From contig CABUUK010000067.1 of assembly GCA_902494765.1 (NCBI GenBank), positions 1-7,951 on the forward strand: a stretch of DNA of 7,951 nucleotides. The letters run 5' to 3'. Position 1 is the stretch's first letter. Every line of letters begins with the position of its first letter. Below, one piece after another: positions 1-5,448 of the stretch. Both the position numbers and the translations under genes were made by a program. The notes below the pieces were generated by a model that was not told where the DNA came from, searched no databases, and saw nothing but the letters and a program-made list of their open reading frames with translations. This DNA is from an uncultured Collinsella sp. (GTDB lineage: Bacteria > Actinomycetota > Coriobacteriia > Coriobacteriales > Coriobacteriaceae).

Positions 1-1
1 A

Positions 2-1114
2 TTAGCCTCGGTAGCGGAAATATGCTGCGCAGCTGCCCTCGGAGCTCACCATGCAGGGGCCGACGGGATGCTCGGGCGTACAAGCGTGGCCGAACAAGGG
101 GCAGTCGCTCGGCGTAATGGCCCCGCGCAGCACGTCGCCGCAGCGGCACCCGCGTGGCTCGACCGTCGGCTCGATGGACACGTCAAAGCGCATGCTGGCA
201 TCAAAGTGCGAAAACTCGGGACGAATGGCGAGTCCCGAAGCCGCAATCGATCCCAGCCCGCGCCACGTGGTATCGCACGGCTCAAATACCTGCTCGACCA
301 GCTGGCGCGCCACAGGATTGCCGTCGGCATTGACGCCGCGACGGTAGGCGTTGTCGATCGCGGGTTGCCCCTCAACAACCATCTGGACCAGCATGCAGAT
401 ACCCTGCAAGATGTCGACCGGCTCAAATCCCGTTACCACGCCTGGAGTCTTAAACTCGTCGACCAAAAAGCCAAAGGGGGCCAAGCCCGTGATGGTGGCG
501 ACGTGGCCCGGCAGGATAAAGCCGTCGATGGCGGTCTCGGGGTCGTTGGCGATGGCGCGCAACGCCGGCGGCGTGGTCTTGTGGACGCAATAGACCGAGA
601 AGTTCAAAAGCCCGCGCGCCTCGGCCTCCAAGATGGCGGCGGCGATGGTGGGCGTCGTAGTCTCAAAGCCCACGCCCATAAAAATGACCGGGCGATCAGG
701 GTTTTGCTCGGCAATGTCGAGCGCGTCGAGCGGCGAGTAGACGATGCGAATGTCACGCCCTGCCGCTTTTTGCGCAGCGAGCGAGGTGGATGATCCGGGC
801 ACGCGCATCATGTCGCCAAAGGTGGTGATGATGGCGCCGTCTATGTTGGCGAGCGCGATTGCGTGGTCGATGTCGCGGTTGGCGGTGACGCAGACGGGGC
901 AGCCCGGGCCGCTCAGCAGCTTGAGCCCTGCCGGCATAATGGAGCGAAAGCCATAGCGCCCGATGCTCACGGTATGCGTGCCGCAGACTTCCATAAGGTT
1001 GATGGTGCGGTCGCCGACAAGCTCATGAATGCGCTCGATGAGCTCGCGAGCCAGCTTGGGATCGCGGAATGCCGAGAAATCGATACCGGAGCGAGCCGGC
1101 TGCTCGGGCGCCAC
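2..1114 (-). CDS. hypD: Hydrogenase maturation factor HypD
   Basis: HypD is the cytoplasmic iron-sulfur scaffold that, with HypC, carries the Fe(CN)2CO unit to the NiFe-hydrogenase large subunit. The 370-residue length is normal for the family. Visible hallmarks are the MEVCGTHT motif (C44), GPGCPVC (C72 and C75), the PGHVATITG segment (202-210), GFEPVDIL (229-236), and a C-terminal cluster of cysteines (C323, C325, C338, C345, C354, C362) that in known HypD holds a [4Fe-4S] cluster and a redox-active thiol pair. The start is a GTG at 1112-1114 that overlaps the hypC stop by one base (TAGTG). A GGAGG ribosome binding site sits seven bases upstream, inside the end of hypC, so the two are translationally coupled. 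The stop codon is at the left edge of the window; hypE would be expected next but cannot be seen. Identification is secure. Confidence 0.97.
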   Translation of the reverse strand: MAPEQPARSGIDFSAFRDPKLARELIERIHELVGDRTINLMEVCGTHTVSIGRYGFRSIMPAGLKLLSGPGCPVCVTANRDIDHAIALANIDGAIITTFGDMMRVPGSSTSLAAQKAAGRDIRIVYSPLDALDIAEQNPDRPVIFMGVGFETTTPTIAAAILEAEARGLLNFSVYCVHKTTPPALRAIANDPETAIDGFILPGHVATITGLAPFGFLVDEFKTPGVVTGFEPVDILQGICMLVQMVVEGQPAIDNAYRRGVNADGNPVARQLVEQVFEPCDTTWRGLGSIAASGLAIRPEFSHFDASMRFDVSIEPTVEPRGCRCGDVLRGAITPSDCPLFGHACTPEHPVGPCMVSSEGSCAAYFRYRG

Positions 1115-1374
1115 TAGTAAGCCTCCGCCGGGTTGGTGGCCAGCTGGTCTTCTTCGACCAGCTCGGACATGGCATTAACAAGCTCGAGCGTTTCCTGTGC
1201 TTCCTGCTCGTCGACAATCTGGATGCCAAAGCCGGCGTGTACGAGAATATAGTCGCCAACCTGCGCCGTCGGCACGAGCCGCAGCGACACGGGGCGCTCG
1301 ATGCCCATCATGTCGACGGTGGCCTTGAGGCCGTCGTCGCGTTTGACTACTTTACCGGGAACGGCAAGGCACAT
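1114..1374 (-). CDS. hypC: Hydrogenase maturation chaperone HypC
   Basis: HypC/HupF-family chaperone of 86 residues. It binds HypD, and later the hydrogenase large-subunit precursor, during delivery of the Fe(CN)2CO group. The protein begins MCLAVPGKV, the family signature. Cys2, exposed after removal of Met1, is the essential iron-binding residue. VGDYILVHAGFGIQ (residues 39-52) is the other conserved stretch of the family's beta-barrel. An in-frame ATG 42 bases upstream would add 14 residues, but it is rejected: it would bury Cys2, and the ATG at 1372-1374 has a good ribosome binding site. The gene is separated from hypF by 131 bases and overlaps hypD by one base. The C-terminal tail from about residue 55 is acidic and helical, as is common in HypC. 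Confidence 0.96.
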   Translation of the reverse strand: MCLAVPGKVVKRDDGLKATVDMMGIERPVSLRLVPTAQVGDYILVHAGFGIQIVDEQEAQETLELVNAMSELVEEDQLATNPAEAY

Positions 1375-1505
1375 ATTGTTCCCCCTGTATACGCTTTGCG
1401 CTGGATGAGCGCTCAATAATCCATCAGTTGATGGTAGCGCTCGCGGGGTTCGCGGGCAAACGCGTTACGCCTGTGAGACGGCGGCTTGCGGGCTGGCCGA
1501 ACAGC
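1375..1505 (-). other. hypF-hypC intergenic spacer with nested inverted repeat
   Basis: This is the only sizeable gap inside the hyp cluster. It contains a nested inverted repeat: outer arms GAGCGCT (1407-1413) and AGCGCTC (1436-1442), inner arms CCATCA (1421-1426) and TGATGG (1429-1434) around a two-base centre. As RNA it would form an imperfect stem with a 7-against-1 internal loop. No T-tract follows on the minus strand, so it is not a standard terminator. No convincing -35/-10 pair for hypC was found. An RNA-processing or stability element, or a protein site, is possible. Confidence 0.4.
1379..1386 (-). promoter_or_regulatory. Ribosome binding site of hypC
   Basis: On the minus strand AGGGGGAA lies four bases before the ATG at 1374. 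It fixes the start at MCLAVPGKV rather than at the longer in-frame ATG upstream. Confidence 0.75.
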
Positions 1506-3977
1506 CTATTGTGGCGCGACCTGTGCGAGGCGAGTGCGTGCGACTGCTGCCTGACCGTAGGCGATGCAGCCGTCATTGACGGGTACGGTGTGGGGGACAA
1601 GGACAGTAAAGCCTGCGCTTTTGAGCTCGCGGGTGAGAAGCTGAAGCAGAAGTCGGTTCATGAACACGCCGCCCGAGAGTGCGACGGTGTCGATGCCCTC
1701 GTGCACGCAGATATCGCTGGCGATGCGCGCCGAGGAGCGCGCGACGGCGACATGGAAATCGAGTGCGAGCCTGTCGGCGGGCGCTCCGGCTTCAATTCCT
1801 CCCAAAAGTGCCTCAAAGAGTGCTTTCTGGTCCAGAACATAGGGGCCGTCCAGCCACGATGGGTCAGATGCGGAATAGCCGGCGTTGTCGTCGGGAAAAT
1901 GGGCGATTTCGCTGTCGAGCGCGCGCCAGGCGGCGGCTTCGAGCTCGATGGCGGGTTCGCCCTCGTAGGTTGCCTGGCCGCAAATGCCCAAAATCGCGGC
2001 TGCGGCATCAAACAGGCGACCCATGCTGCTAGTGCGCGGACTGTTGATGCCGCGCTCGATCATCGTTGCCGTTATGCTGCGCGTTTGCTCGTCAAGGCTG
2101 TTCAAGAGCCCCACAGCTCCCGGGTGCTCGAGCAGGTCGAGCTCGCTGAGCAGGGCAAAGGCGTTGCGGCGGGCATCGTGTACGGATGCGGCGCCACCGG
2201 GGAGCGCCCAGGTGCGCAGATGCGCGACGCGCTCAAAATCGGCGAGACGGGAGATAAGAAACTCACCGCCCCATATGGTGCCATCGGTGCCGGCGCCCGT
2301 GCCGTCGAAGGCGATGCCGAGGACGCGTGCATCGGGCGCAAGCCGGCCTGCGACAATCGCCTCTGCCATTACGCTCGCGATGTGCGCATGATGGTGCTGG
2401 ACTTCGATAAGCGGCAGATTGTGCTCCCGTGCCTGCTCGCGCGCCCATTGGCTCGACAGATAGCTGGGATGCATGTCGCATGCCAAGGCGGCAGCCGCCA
2501 GGTCAAAGAGGTTTTCCAGACGCGTGCGTGCGGCGCTCCAGGCATCGAAAGTCGCGCCGTTTTCGACATCGCCGATATGCTGCGACACAAAACAGGTCGT
2601 ATGACCGTTGGCGTCCTCGCGCGTGAGCGCGATCGTGGCTTTTTGCTGCGGACCGCAGGCGAGCACGCAGGGCGTGGTGCCGTTGAGCTCCGGCAACGAC
2701 AGCGGCTGCGGCGCATATCCGCGTGCGCGACGCACGGGCATGACGTCGCCGTCGACCACGCGTACCACGGAGTCGTCGTAGCGCGACAGAATTGCGCGGT
2801 CGTTGCCGAGCAACGCGTCGGCGATGCCGGCGGCAACGAGATGCTCCCATGCAAGGGCATCGTCGGTCTCGATGGGCTCTTCGCTCAGGTTTCCGCTGGT
2901 CATGACAAGTGCGCTCATGCCGCGCGCCGCGGCCGCGGCGAGCAGTAAATGTTGAAGCGGGGTGTAGGGGAGCATGACGCCGAGCTCGGGCAAGTCGTGC
3001 GCGACGGATGGCGCGAGCTCAGGGGCGTCGGGGGAGCCGTAGGCGTCGTTGCCGGTTGCGCGGCGACGCAGCAGCACGATGGGACGAACGCTGCCGGCAA
3101 GAAGATTACGCTCAACGCCATCGATGTGACACAGGCGCTCGGCGTCGGCAAGGTCGCGCACCATAACGGCAAGCGGCTTATTGCTGCGACGCTTGCGACG
3201 GCGCAGCTCGCGTACCGCTTGTTCGTTGGTGGCATCGCAGGCCAGGTGGAATCCGCCCAGACCCTTGATGGCGACGATGCCGCCGCCAGCCAGCAGCTCG
3301 ACGCAGCGTTCGATGATGGCATCGCTGGCCTCGCGCGTGGAGCCGACGGCTGGTGTCGCGTCGACCGCCGTTGGCACAACACCGCAATTGACCTCACGCC
3401 ACGTAATATGCGGTCCACAATCAAAGCAGGCATCGGGCTGCGCGTGAAATCGCCGATCGAGCGGATCGGCATACTCTGCGGCGCAGGTGGGGCACATGGG
3501 AAAGCGATTCATCGAGGTGGCCGCTCGGTCATAGGGCAGCGAGCGAATGATGGTAAAGCGCGGTCCGCAGTTGGTGCAGTTGATAAAGGGATAGTGAAAG
3601 CGTCGGTCGGCGGGGTCGAACAGCTCGCGCAGGCAGTCGTCGCACGTGGCGATGTCGGGTGAGATGAGCGTCGTGTGGGCAGTTTGATCCTGTGACGCCA
3701 CAATGCGAAAACCCTGCTCGTTAGCGGCGTCCCAGTTGCCGGGTGCTAGGTCCATAACCTCGACATGCTCAACGCGGGTCGCGGCAGGCGCGTGCTCCGA
3801 CAGCGCGGCGACAAAGCCGTCGAGCGCCTCGACCGAAGCGTGCGCCTCGATATGCACGCCGTCGCCCGCGTTGAGCACCCAGCCGCAAATGCCGTGCGCC
3901 ATGGCCTCGCGATACACAAACGGTCGCATGCCGACACCCTGCACAATGCCCGTTACATGGATATGCGCATGTCGCAT
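1506..3977 (-). CDS. hypF: Carbamoyltransferase HypF (hydrogenase maturation)
   Basis: HypF converts carbamoyl phosphate and ATP to a carbamoyl group transferred to the C-terminal cysteine of HypE, which then becomes the cyanide ligand of the NiFe site. The 823 residues hold all family domains in order. The acylphosphatase domain spans about 1-90, with VQGVGMRPF and probable catalytic R18 and N36. Two C4 zinc fingers follow, C112/C115/C134/C137 and C162/C165/C184/C187, both CxxC-x18-CxxC. A YrdC-like domain covers about 215-420 (KGLGGFHLACDAT at 238-250, TSGNLSEEPI at 360-369). A Kae1-like transferase domain covers about 435-820 (HHHAH at 528-532, FDGTGAGTDG at 557-566, LSGGVFMNRLL at 767-777). 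It is somewhat longer than E. coli HypF (about 750). The ATG at 3975-3977 is chosen over an in-frame ATG at 4040, which lies inside nikR and lacks a comparable ribosome binding site. The gap from nikR is 29 bases. Confidence 0.97.
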   Translation of the reverse strand: MRHAHIHVTGIVQGVGMRPFVYREAMAHGICGWVLNAGDGVHIEAHASVEALDGFVAALSEHAPAATRVEHVEVMDLAPGNWDAANEQGFRIVASQDQTAHTTLISPDIATCDDCLRELFDPADRRFHYPFINCTNCGPRFTIIRSLPYDRAATSMNRFPMCPTCAAEYADPLDRRFHAQPDACFDCGPHITWREVNCGVVPTAVDATPAVGSTREASDAIIERCVELLAGGGIVAIKGLGGFHLACDATNEQAVRELRRRKRRSNKPLAVMVRDLADAERLCHIDGVERNLLAGSVRPIVLLRRRATGNDAYGSPDAPELAPSVAHDLPELGVMLPYTPLQHLLLAAAAARGMSALVMTSGNLSEEPIETDDALAWEHLVAAGIADALLGNDRAILSRYDDSVVRVVDGDVMPVRRARGYAPQPLSLPELNGTTPCVLACGPQQKATIALTREDANGHTTCFVSQHIGDVENGATFDAWSAARTRLENLFDLAAAALACDMHPSYLSSQWAREQAREHNLPLIEVQHHHAHIASVMAEAIVAGRLAPDARVLGIAFDGTGAGTDGTIWGGEFLISRLADFERVAHLRTWALPGGAASVHDARRNAFALLSELDLLEHPGAVGLLNSLDEQTRSITATMIERGINSPRTSSMGRLFDAAAAILGICGQATYEGEPAIELEAAAWRALDSEIAHFPDDNAGYSASDPSWLDGPYVLDQKALFEALLGGIEAGAPADRLALDFHVAVARSSARIASDICVHEGIDTVALSGGVFMNRLLLQLLTRELKSAGFTVLVPHTVPVNDGCIAYGQAAVARTRLAQVAPQ

Positions 3978-3982
3978 GCGAC

Positions 3983-3989
3983 CCTCCTT
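3983..3989 (-). promoter_or_regulatory. Ribosome binding site of hypF
   Basis: AAGGAGG on the minus strand lies five bases before the ATG at 3977. This near-perfect Shine-Dalgarno sequence decides the start in favour of MRHAHIHVTG over the ATG 63 bases upstream. Confidence 0.85.
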
Positions 3990-4006
3990 CGTTGAAATGT
4001 GTGCTG

Positions 4007-4519
4007 TTACAGCCCCAAGCTCTGCTTGGTGGCGGCGCACGTGAGCTCGCCGTGCTTAACGCCGCGCAGGCCCAGCAGACGGTCAGCCAGCTCGTAGACA
4101 CGTTCGCCGCGACCCTTGAGCGCCAGAATCTCCAAGCAGTTGTGGTGATCCAGATGCACGTGCATGGTCGATACGATCTCGTCGGTGTAGTCGTGCTGCA
4201 CTTCGTCCAGACGGCGCGTCAGGTCGCCGGTATGGTGGTCGTAGATCATGGTGAGCGACCCGATAACATGCTCATCGGGCGTGCGCATCTGCTCCTTGGC
4301 GATCGAGGCGCGAATCAGGTCGCGCACGGCCTCGGAGCGGTTGGCCACGTCGCCGCGGCGCGCGATCTGTTCGTCAAAACGGCGCAGCAGGTCGTCCGGT
4401 GCGGTAACCGAAAAGCGGACCAGCTCGGAGCCGGAGCCACTACAGTGGCAGCCTGCGTCACCATCCGCCCCGTGCGGATGCTCGTGCTCGTACCCGCAGC
4501 CGTGCTCATGTTCGGCCAC
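4007..4519 (-). CDS. nikR: Nickel-responsive repressor NikR with His/Cys-rich N-terminal extension
   Basis: NikR is a tetrameric ribbon-helix-helix repressor that binds DNA when loaded with nickel. The DNA-binding domain is at about residues 33-75 (LVRFSVTAPDDLL, then RSEAVRDLIR). The ACT-like C-terminal domain holds the four square-planar nickel ligands H109, H120, H122 and C128, in the same spacing as E. coli H76, H87, H89 and C95. The protein has 170 residues against about 133 in E. coli. The excess is mainly an N-terminal tail of about 32 residues with six His (4, 6, 12, 14, 16, 25) and three Cys (8, 24, 26). This tail is not a start-site artefact: an in-frame TGA lies at 4532-4534, the GTG at 4517-4519 is the only start after it, and the next usable codon is inside the DNA-binding domain. 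The preceding gene ends one base before the GTG, and no clear ribosome binding site is seen, which suggests translational coupling. Confidence 0.95.
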   Translation of the reverse strand: MAEHEHGCGYEHEHPHGADGDAGCHCSGSGSELVRFSVTAPDDLLRRFDEQIARRGDVANRSEAVRDLIRASIAKEQMRTPDEHVIGSLTMIYDHHTGDLTRRLDEVQHDYTDEIVSTMHVHLDHHNCLEILALKGRGERVYELADRLLGLRGVKHGELTCAATKQSLGL

Positions 4520-4520
4520 G

Positions 4521-4769
4521 TTACACCAGCTTCACGGAGCCGACGGAGTTGTGGTCGGCCTCGATGGCCTCTTCGTAGCCCTCGAGTGCATCATGGGCCT
4601 CGTGCAGCGCGGCCATGGCTGCCTCGAGCTTGGCGCCGATGCGCTCCATGTCAAAATTCTCGGTCGCATGCAGCAGCTGATGGCTCCACTCGTGAGCGAG
4701 CTCGATGGTGTCGTCGACCTGCTTGACGCTCATGGCAAGCTGGCTCATATTCATTCCAACATCATGCAT
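4521..4769 (-). CDS. Small helical His-containing protein, first gene of nikR-hyp operon
   Basis: I do not recognise a family for this 82-residue protein. It looks soluble and mostly helical, with no signal peptide or membrane segment. The N-terminus is Met-rich (M1, M6, M8, M13). The segment HEWSHQLLH (26-34) places H26, E27, H30 and H34 as HExxHxxxH, which would put three histidines on one helix face. H56, H59 and D60 follow on a second amphipathic helix (about 38-70). The protein is far too short to be a typical HExxH protease, so metal binding or a protein-protein role is more likely, and neither is shown. The ATG at 4767-4769 has the sequence AAAAGGAGA with seven bases between GGAG and the start. 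It ends one base before the nikR GTG, which argues that it is a real coding gene translated together with the nickel regulator. Confidence 0.8.
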   Translation of the reverse strand: MHDVGMNMSQLAMSVKQVDDTIELAHEWSHQLLHATENFDMERIGAKLEAAMAALHEAHDALEGYEEAIEADHNSVGSVKLV

Positions 4770-4808
4770 GGGAAATCTCCTTTTGTATGGGGCAGTTCAG
4801 TGGTTCAG

Positions 4809-4814
4809 ATTTTA
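4809..4814 (-). promoter_or_regulatory. Candidate -10 element of the nikR-hyp operon promoter
   Basis: On the minus strand TAAAAT matches the -10 consensus in five of six positions and lies about 40 bases before the first ATG, leaving a leader of about 30 bases with the ribosome binding site. No good -35 is found 16-18 bases upstream. A direct repeat GTTCAG (4795-4800 and 4803-4808 on the plus strand) lies at the expected transcription start. No E. coli-type NikR operator (GTATGA-N16-TCATAC) is seen. Confidence 0.4.
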
Positions 4815-4840
4815 CTACGCCCGCTCTGCGCGCAGCTGCA

Positions 4841-4879
4841 TAAGAAAACGGGTACGAGTCTGTGCGACCCGCACCCGTT
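4841..4879 (-). terminator. Intrinsic terminator upstream of the nikR-hyp operon, downstream of trxA
   Basis: On the minus strand AACGGGT and GCGGGTC, then a five-base loop (4861-4865), then GACTCGT and ACCCGTT form a 14-base-pair stem (4866-4879 with 4847-4860), followed by TTTTCTTA. Two pairs are G-U wobbles in the minus-strand RNA but would be A-C mismatches in plus-strand RNA, which supports function on the minus strand. It most simply ends trxA transcripts, though it lies 113 bases past the trxA stop. An attenuator in a longer nikR leader is the alternative. Confidence 0.8.
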
Positions 4880-4893
4880 CACTGGGGGGCTGT

Positions 4894-4986
4894 TTGTAAC
4901 TACCATACTATCCGTGGTCGCCCGCGCCGCATCCGGCGGTCCGGCGAGCGGTGCAAAAGCGCTCATAGACGGCGGGTAAGTAACAA
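4894..4986 (-). other. Potential structured RNA segment after trxA
   Basis: Between the trxA stop and the terminator no coding gene is seen. Nested inverted repeats are present: outer arms TTGTAACTAC (4894-4903) and GTAAGTAACAA (4976-4986) with one mismatch and one bulge, TCGCC (4918-4922) with GGCGA (4943-4947), and CGCCG (4925-4929) with CGGCG (4934-4938) closing a four-base loop. The inner stems could arise by chance in GC-rich DNA; the AT-richer outer pair is less expected. It could be a structured trxA 3' UTR, a small RNA, or a leader element. No riboswitch class was recognised. Confidence 0.3.
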
Positions 4987-4991
4987 GCGTA

Positions 4992-5312
4992 TTACAGATG
5001 CTTCTCCAGCAGCGCCTGCAGCCTCGCCTTGGGTAGAGCGCCAACCGAGCGGTCAATCTCCTCGCCGTTCTTAAACACAATCAGCGTGGGGATGCTCATG
5101 ACGCCATACTTCATGGCCAGGTCTTGGTTGTCGTCGACGTTGCATTTGGCAACGGCAAGCTTGCCAGCCAGCTCATCGGCAACCTCGTCAACGATGGGCG
5201 AGAGGGAGCGGCAGGGACCGCACCACGGTGCCCAAAAATCGACCAGCACGGGCAGGCTGTCGTTAACGACGGAATCGAAGTTCTCGGGGGTAATCTGCTT
5301 AATGTCAGCCAT
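4992..5312 (-). CDS. trxA: Thioredoxin
   Basis: Classical 106-residue cytoplasmic thioredoxin, a general disulfide reductase recharged by thioredoxin reductase. The WCGPC active site is at residues 30-34 (C31 and C34). The buried Asp is D25 in VDFWA, and the cis-proline is P75 in SIPT. The conserved VFKNGE turn follows at 79-84. There is an extra cysteine, C57, in the central strand. An upstream in-frame ATG at 5396 would add 28 residues, but the ATG at 5310-5312 has GGAGG five bases upstream and gives the usual family N-terminus (MADIKQITPENF). The gene is transcribed alone, divergent from the plus-strand gene at 5449, with a terminator hairpin 113 bases past its stop. Identification is secure; whether it is the main thioredoxin of the cell is not decidable here. 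Confidence 0.97.
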   Translation of the reverse strand: MADIKQITPENFDSVVNDSLPVLVDFWAPWCGPCRSLSPIVDEVADELAGKLAVAKCNVDDNQDLAMKYGVMSIPTLIVFKNGEEIDRSVGALPKARLQALLEKHL

Positions 5313-5317
5313 GGTGA

Positions 5318-5322
5318 CCTCC
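5318..5322 (-). promoter_or_regulatory. Ribosome binding site of trxA
   Basis: GGAGG on the minus strand is five bases before the ATG at 5312. It decides the thioredoxin start against longer in-frame alternatives at 5324 and 5396. Confidence 0.8.
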
Positions 5323-5330
5323 ATAATGTG

Positions 5331-5347
5331 ACGCGGCTCAGCCGCGT
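5331..5347 (-). repeat. 17-base palindrome in the trxA leader
   Basis: ACGCGGCT-C-AGCCGCGT has perfect eight-base arms around one central base. On the trxA transcript it would form a six-pair hairpin with a five-base loop, nine bases upstream of the GGAGG ribosome binding site. It could be an operator or a 5' UTR stability or translation element. The plus-strand AAAA that follows is too weak to call a terminator. Confidence 0.5.
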
Positions 5348-5366
5348 AAAACTCAGTACGACCGTG

Positions 5367-5372
5367 CTTATA
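5367..5372 (-). promoter_or_regulatory. Candidate -10 element of trxA
   Basis: TATAAG on the minus strand matches the -10 consensus in five of six positions and gives a leader of roughly 50 bases containing the 5331-5347 palindrome. TTGCTT occurs upstream, but only 14 bases away, too close for a normal -35. The promoter may therefore be activator-dependent or weak. Confidence 0.45.
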
Positions 5373-5375
5373 CCC

Positions 5376-5408
5376 AGCCGCCCGCAAAGCAACCACTCGC
5401 AGGCGGCT
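5376..5408. promoter_or_regulatory. Inverted repeat between divergent promoters (possible shared operator)
   Basis: AGCCGCC (5376-5382) and GGCGGCT (5402-5408) form perfect seven-base arms separated by 19 bases. The dyad lies between the two outward-facing -10 elements and covers the -35 region of both. The same hexamer AGCCGC also makes up the arms of the 5331-5347 palindrome, giving four copies in 76 bases. On the plus strand the right arm is followed by CTCTTTT, so a weak terminator is an alternative, but no plus-strand gene upstream would need one. Confidence 0.35.
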
Positions 5409-5414
5409 CTTTTA

Positions 5415-5420
5415 TATAAT
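5415..5420 (+). promoter_or_regulatory. -10 element of the UDG-like gene
   Basis: A perfect TATAAT sits about 29 bases before the ATG at 5449, placing the transcription start near 5427 and a short leader before the ribosome binding site TTGGAGAG (5438-5445). No recognisable -35 is found at 16-18 bases. An in-frame ATG at 5419 overlaps this element and is rejected as the start. Confidence 0.6.
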
Positions 5421-5448
5421 GGTGGGCACGCAAACGATTGGAGAGCGC

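Noticed and set aside
68..793. 241-codon plus-strand open frame opposite hypD
   Set aside because: Antisense to a complete hypD, with low-complexity Arg/Gly-rich translation and no ribosome binding site support.
1386..1416. TTGAGC/TATACA as a promoter for hypC on the minus strand
   Set aside because: The spacing is 19 bases, and the -10 would overlap the hypC ribosome binding site, leaving no room for a leader.
1428..2948. 506-codon plus-strand open frame opposite hypF
   Set aside because: It is fully antisense to hypF, whose domains and motifs are complete. The translation has no recognisable domain, and long antisense frames are expected in GC-rich genes.
3992..4726. Plus-strand open frames of about 240 codons across nikR and the small gene
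   Set aside because: They lie opposite NikR, which has all four nickel ligands, and the coupled small gene. The translations show no family features.
4521..4769. HExxH motif read as a metalloprotease signature
   Set aside because: The protein is only 82 residues, with no protease fold features or third-ligand Glu region. Only a possible metal-ligand cluster is claimed.
4770..4991. Search for an E. coli-type NikR operator (GTATGA-N16-TCATAC)
   Set aside because: GTATGG occurs at 4785-4790 and CATAC at 4904-4908, but they are far apart and do not form a dyad with the required spacing.
5419..5448. Upstream ATG start of the UDG-like gene at 5419
   Set aside because: It overlaps the perfect TATAAT element and would be upstream of the likely transcription start. 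The ATG at 5449 has its own ribosome binding site.
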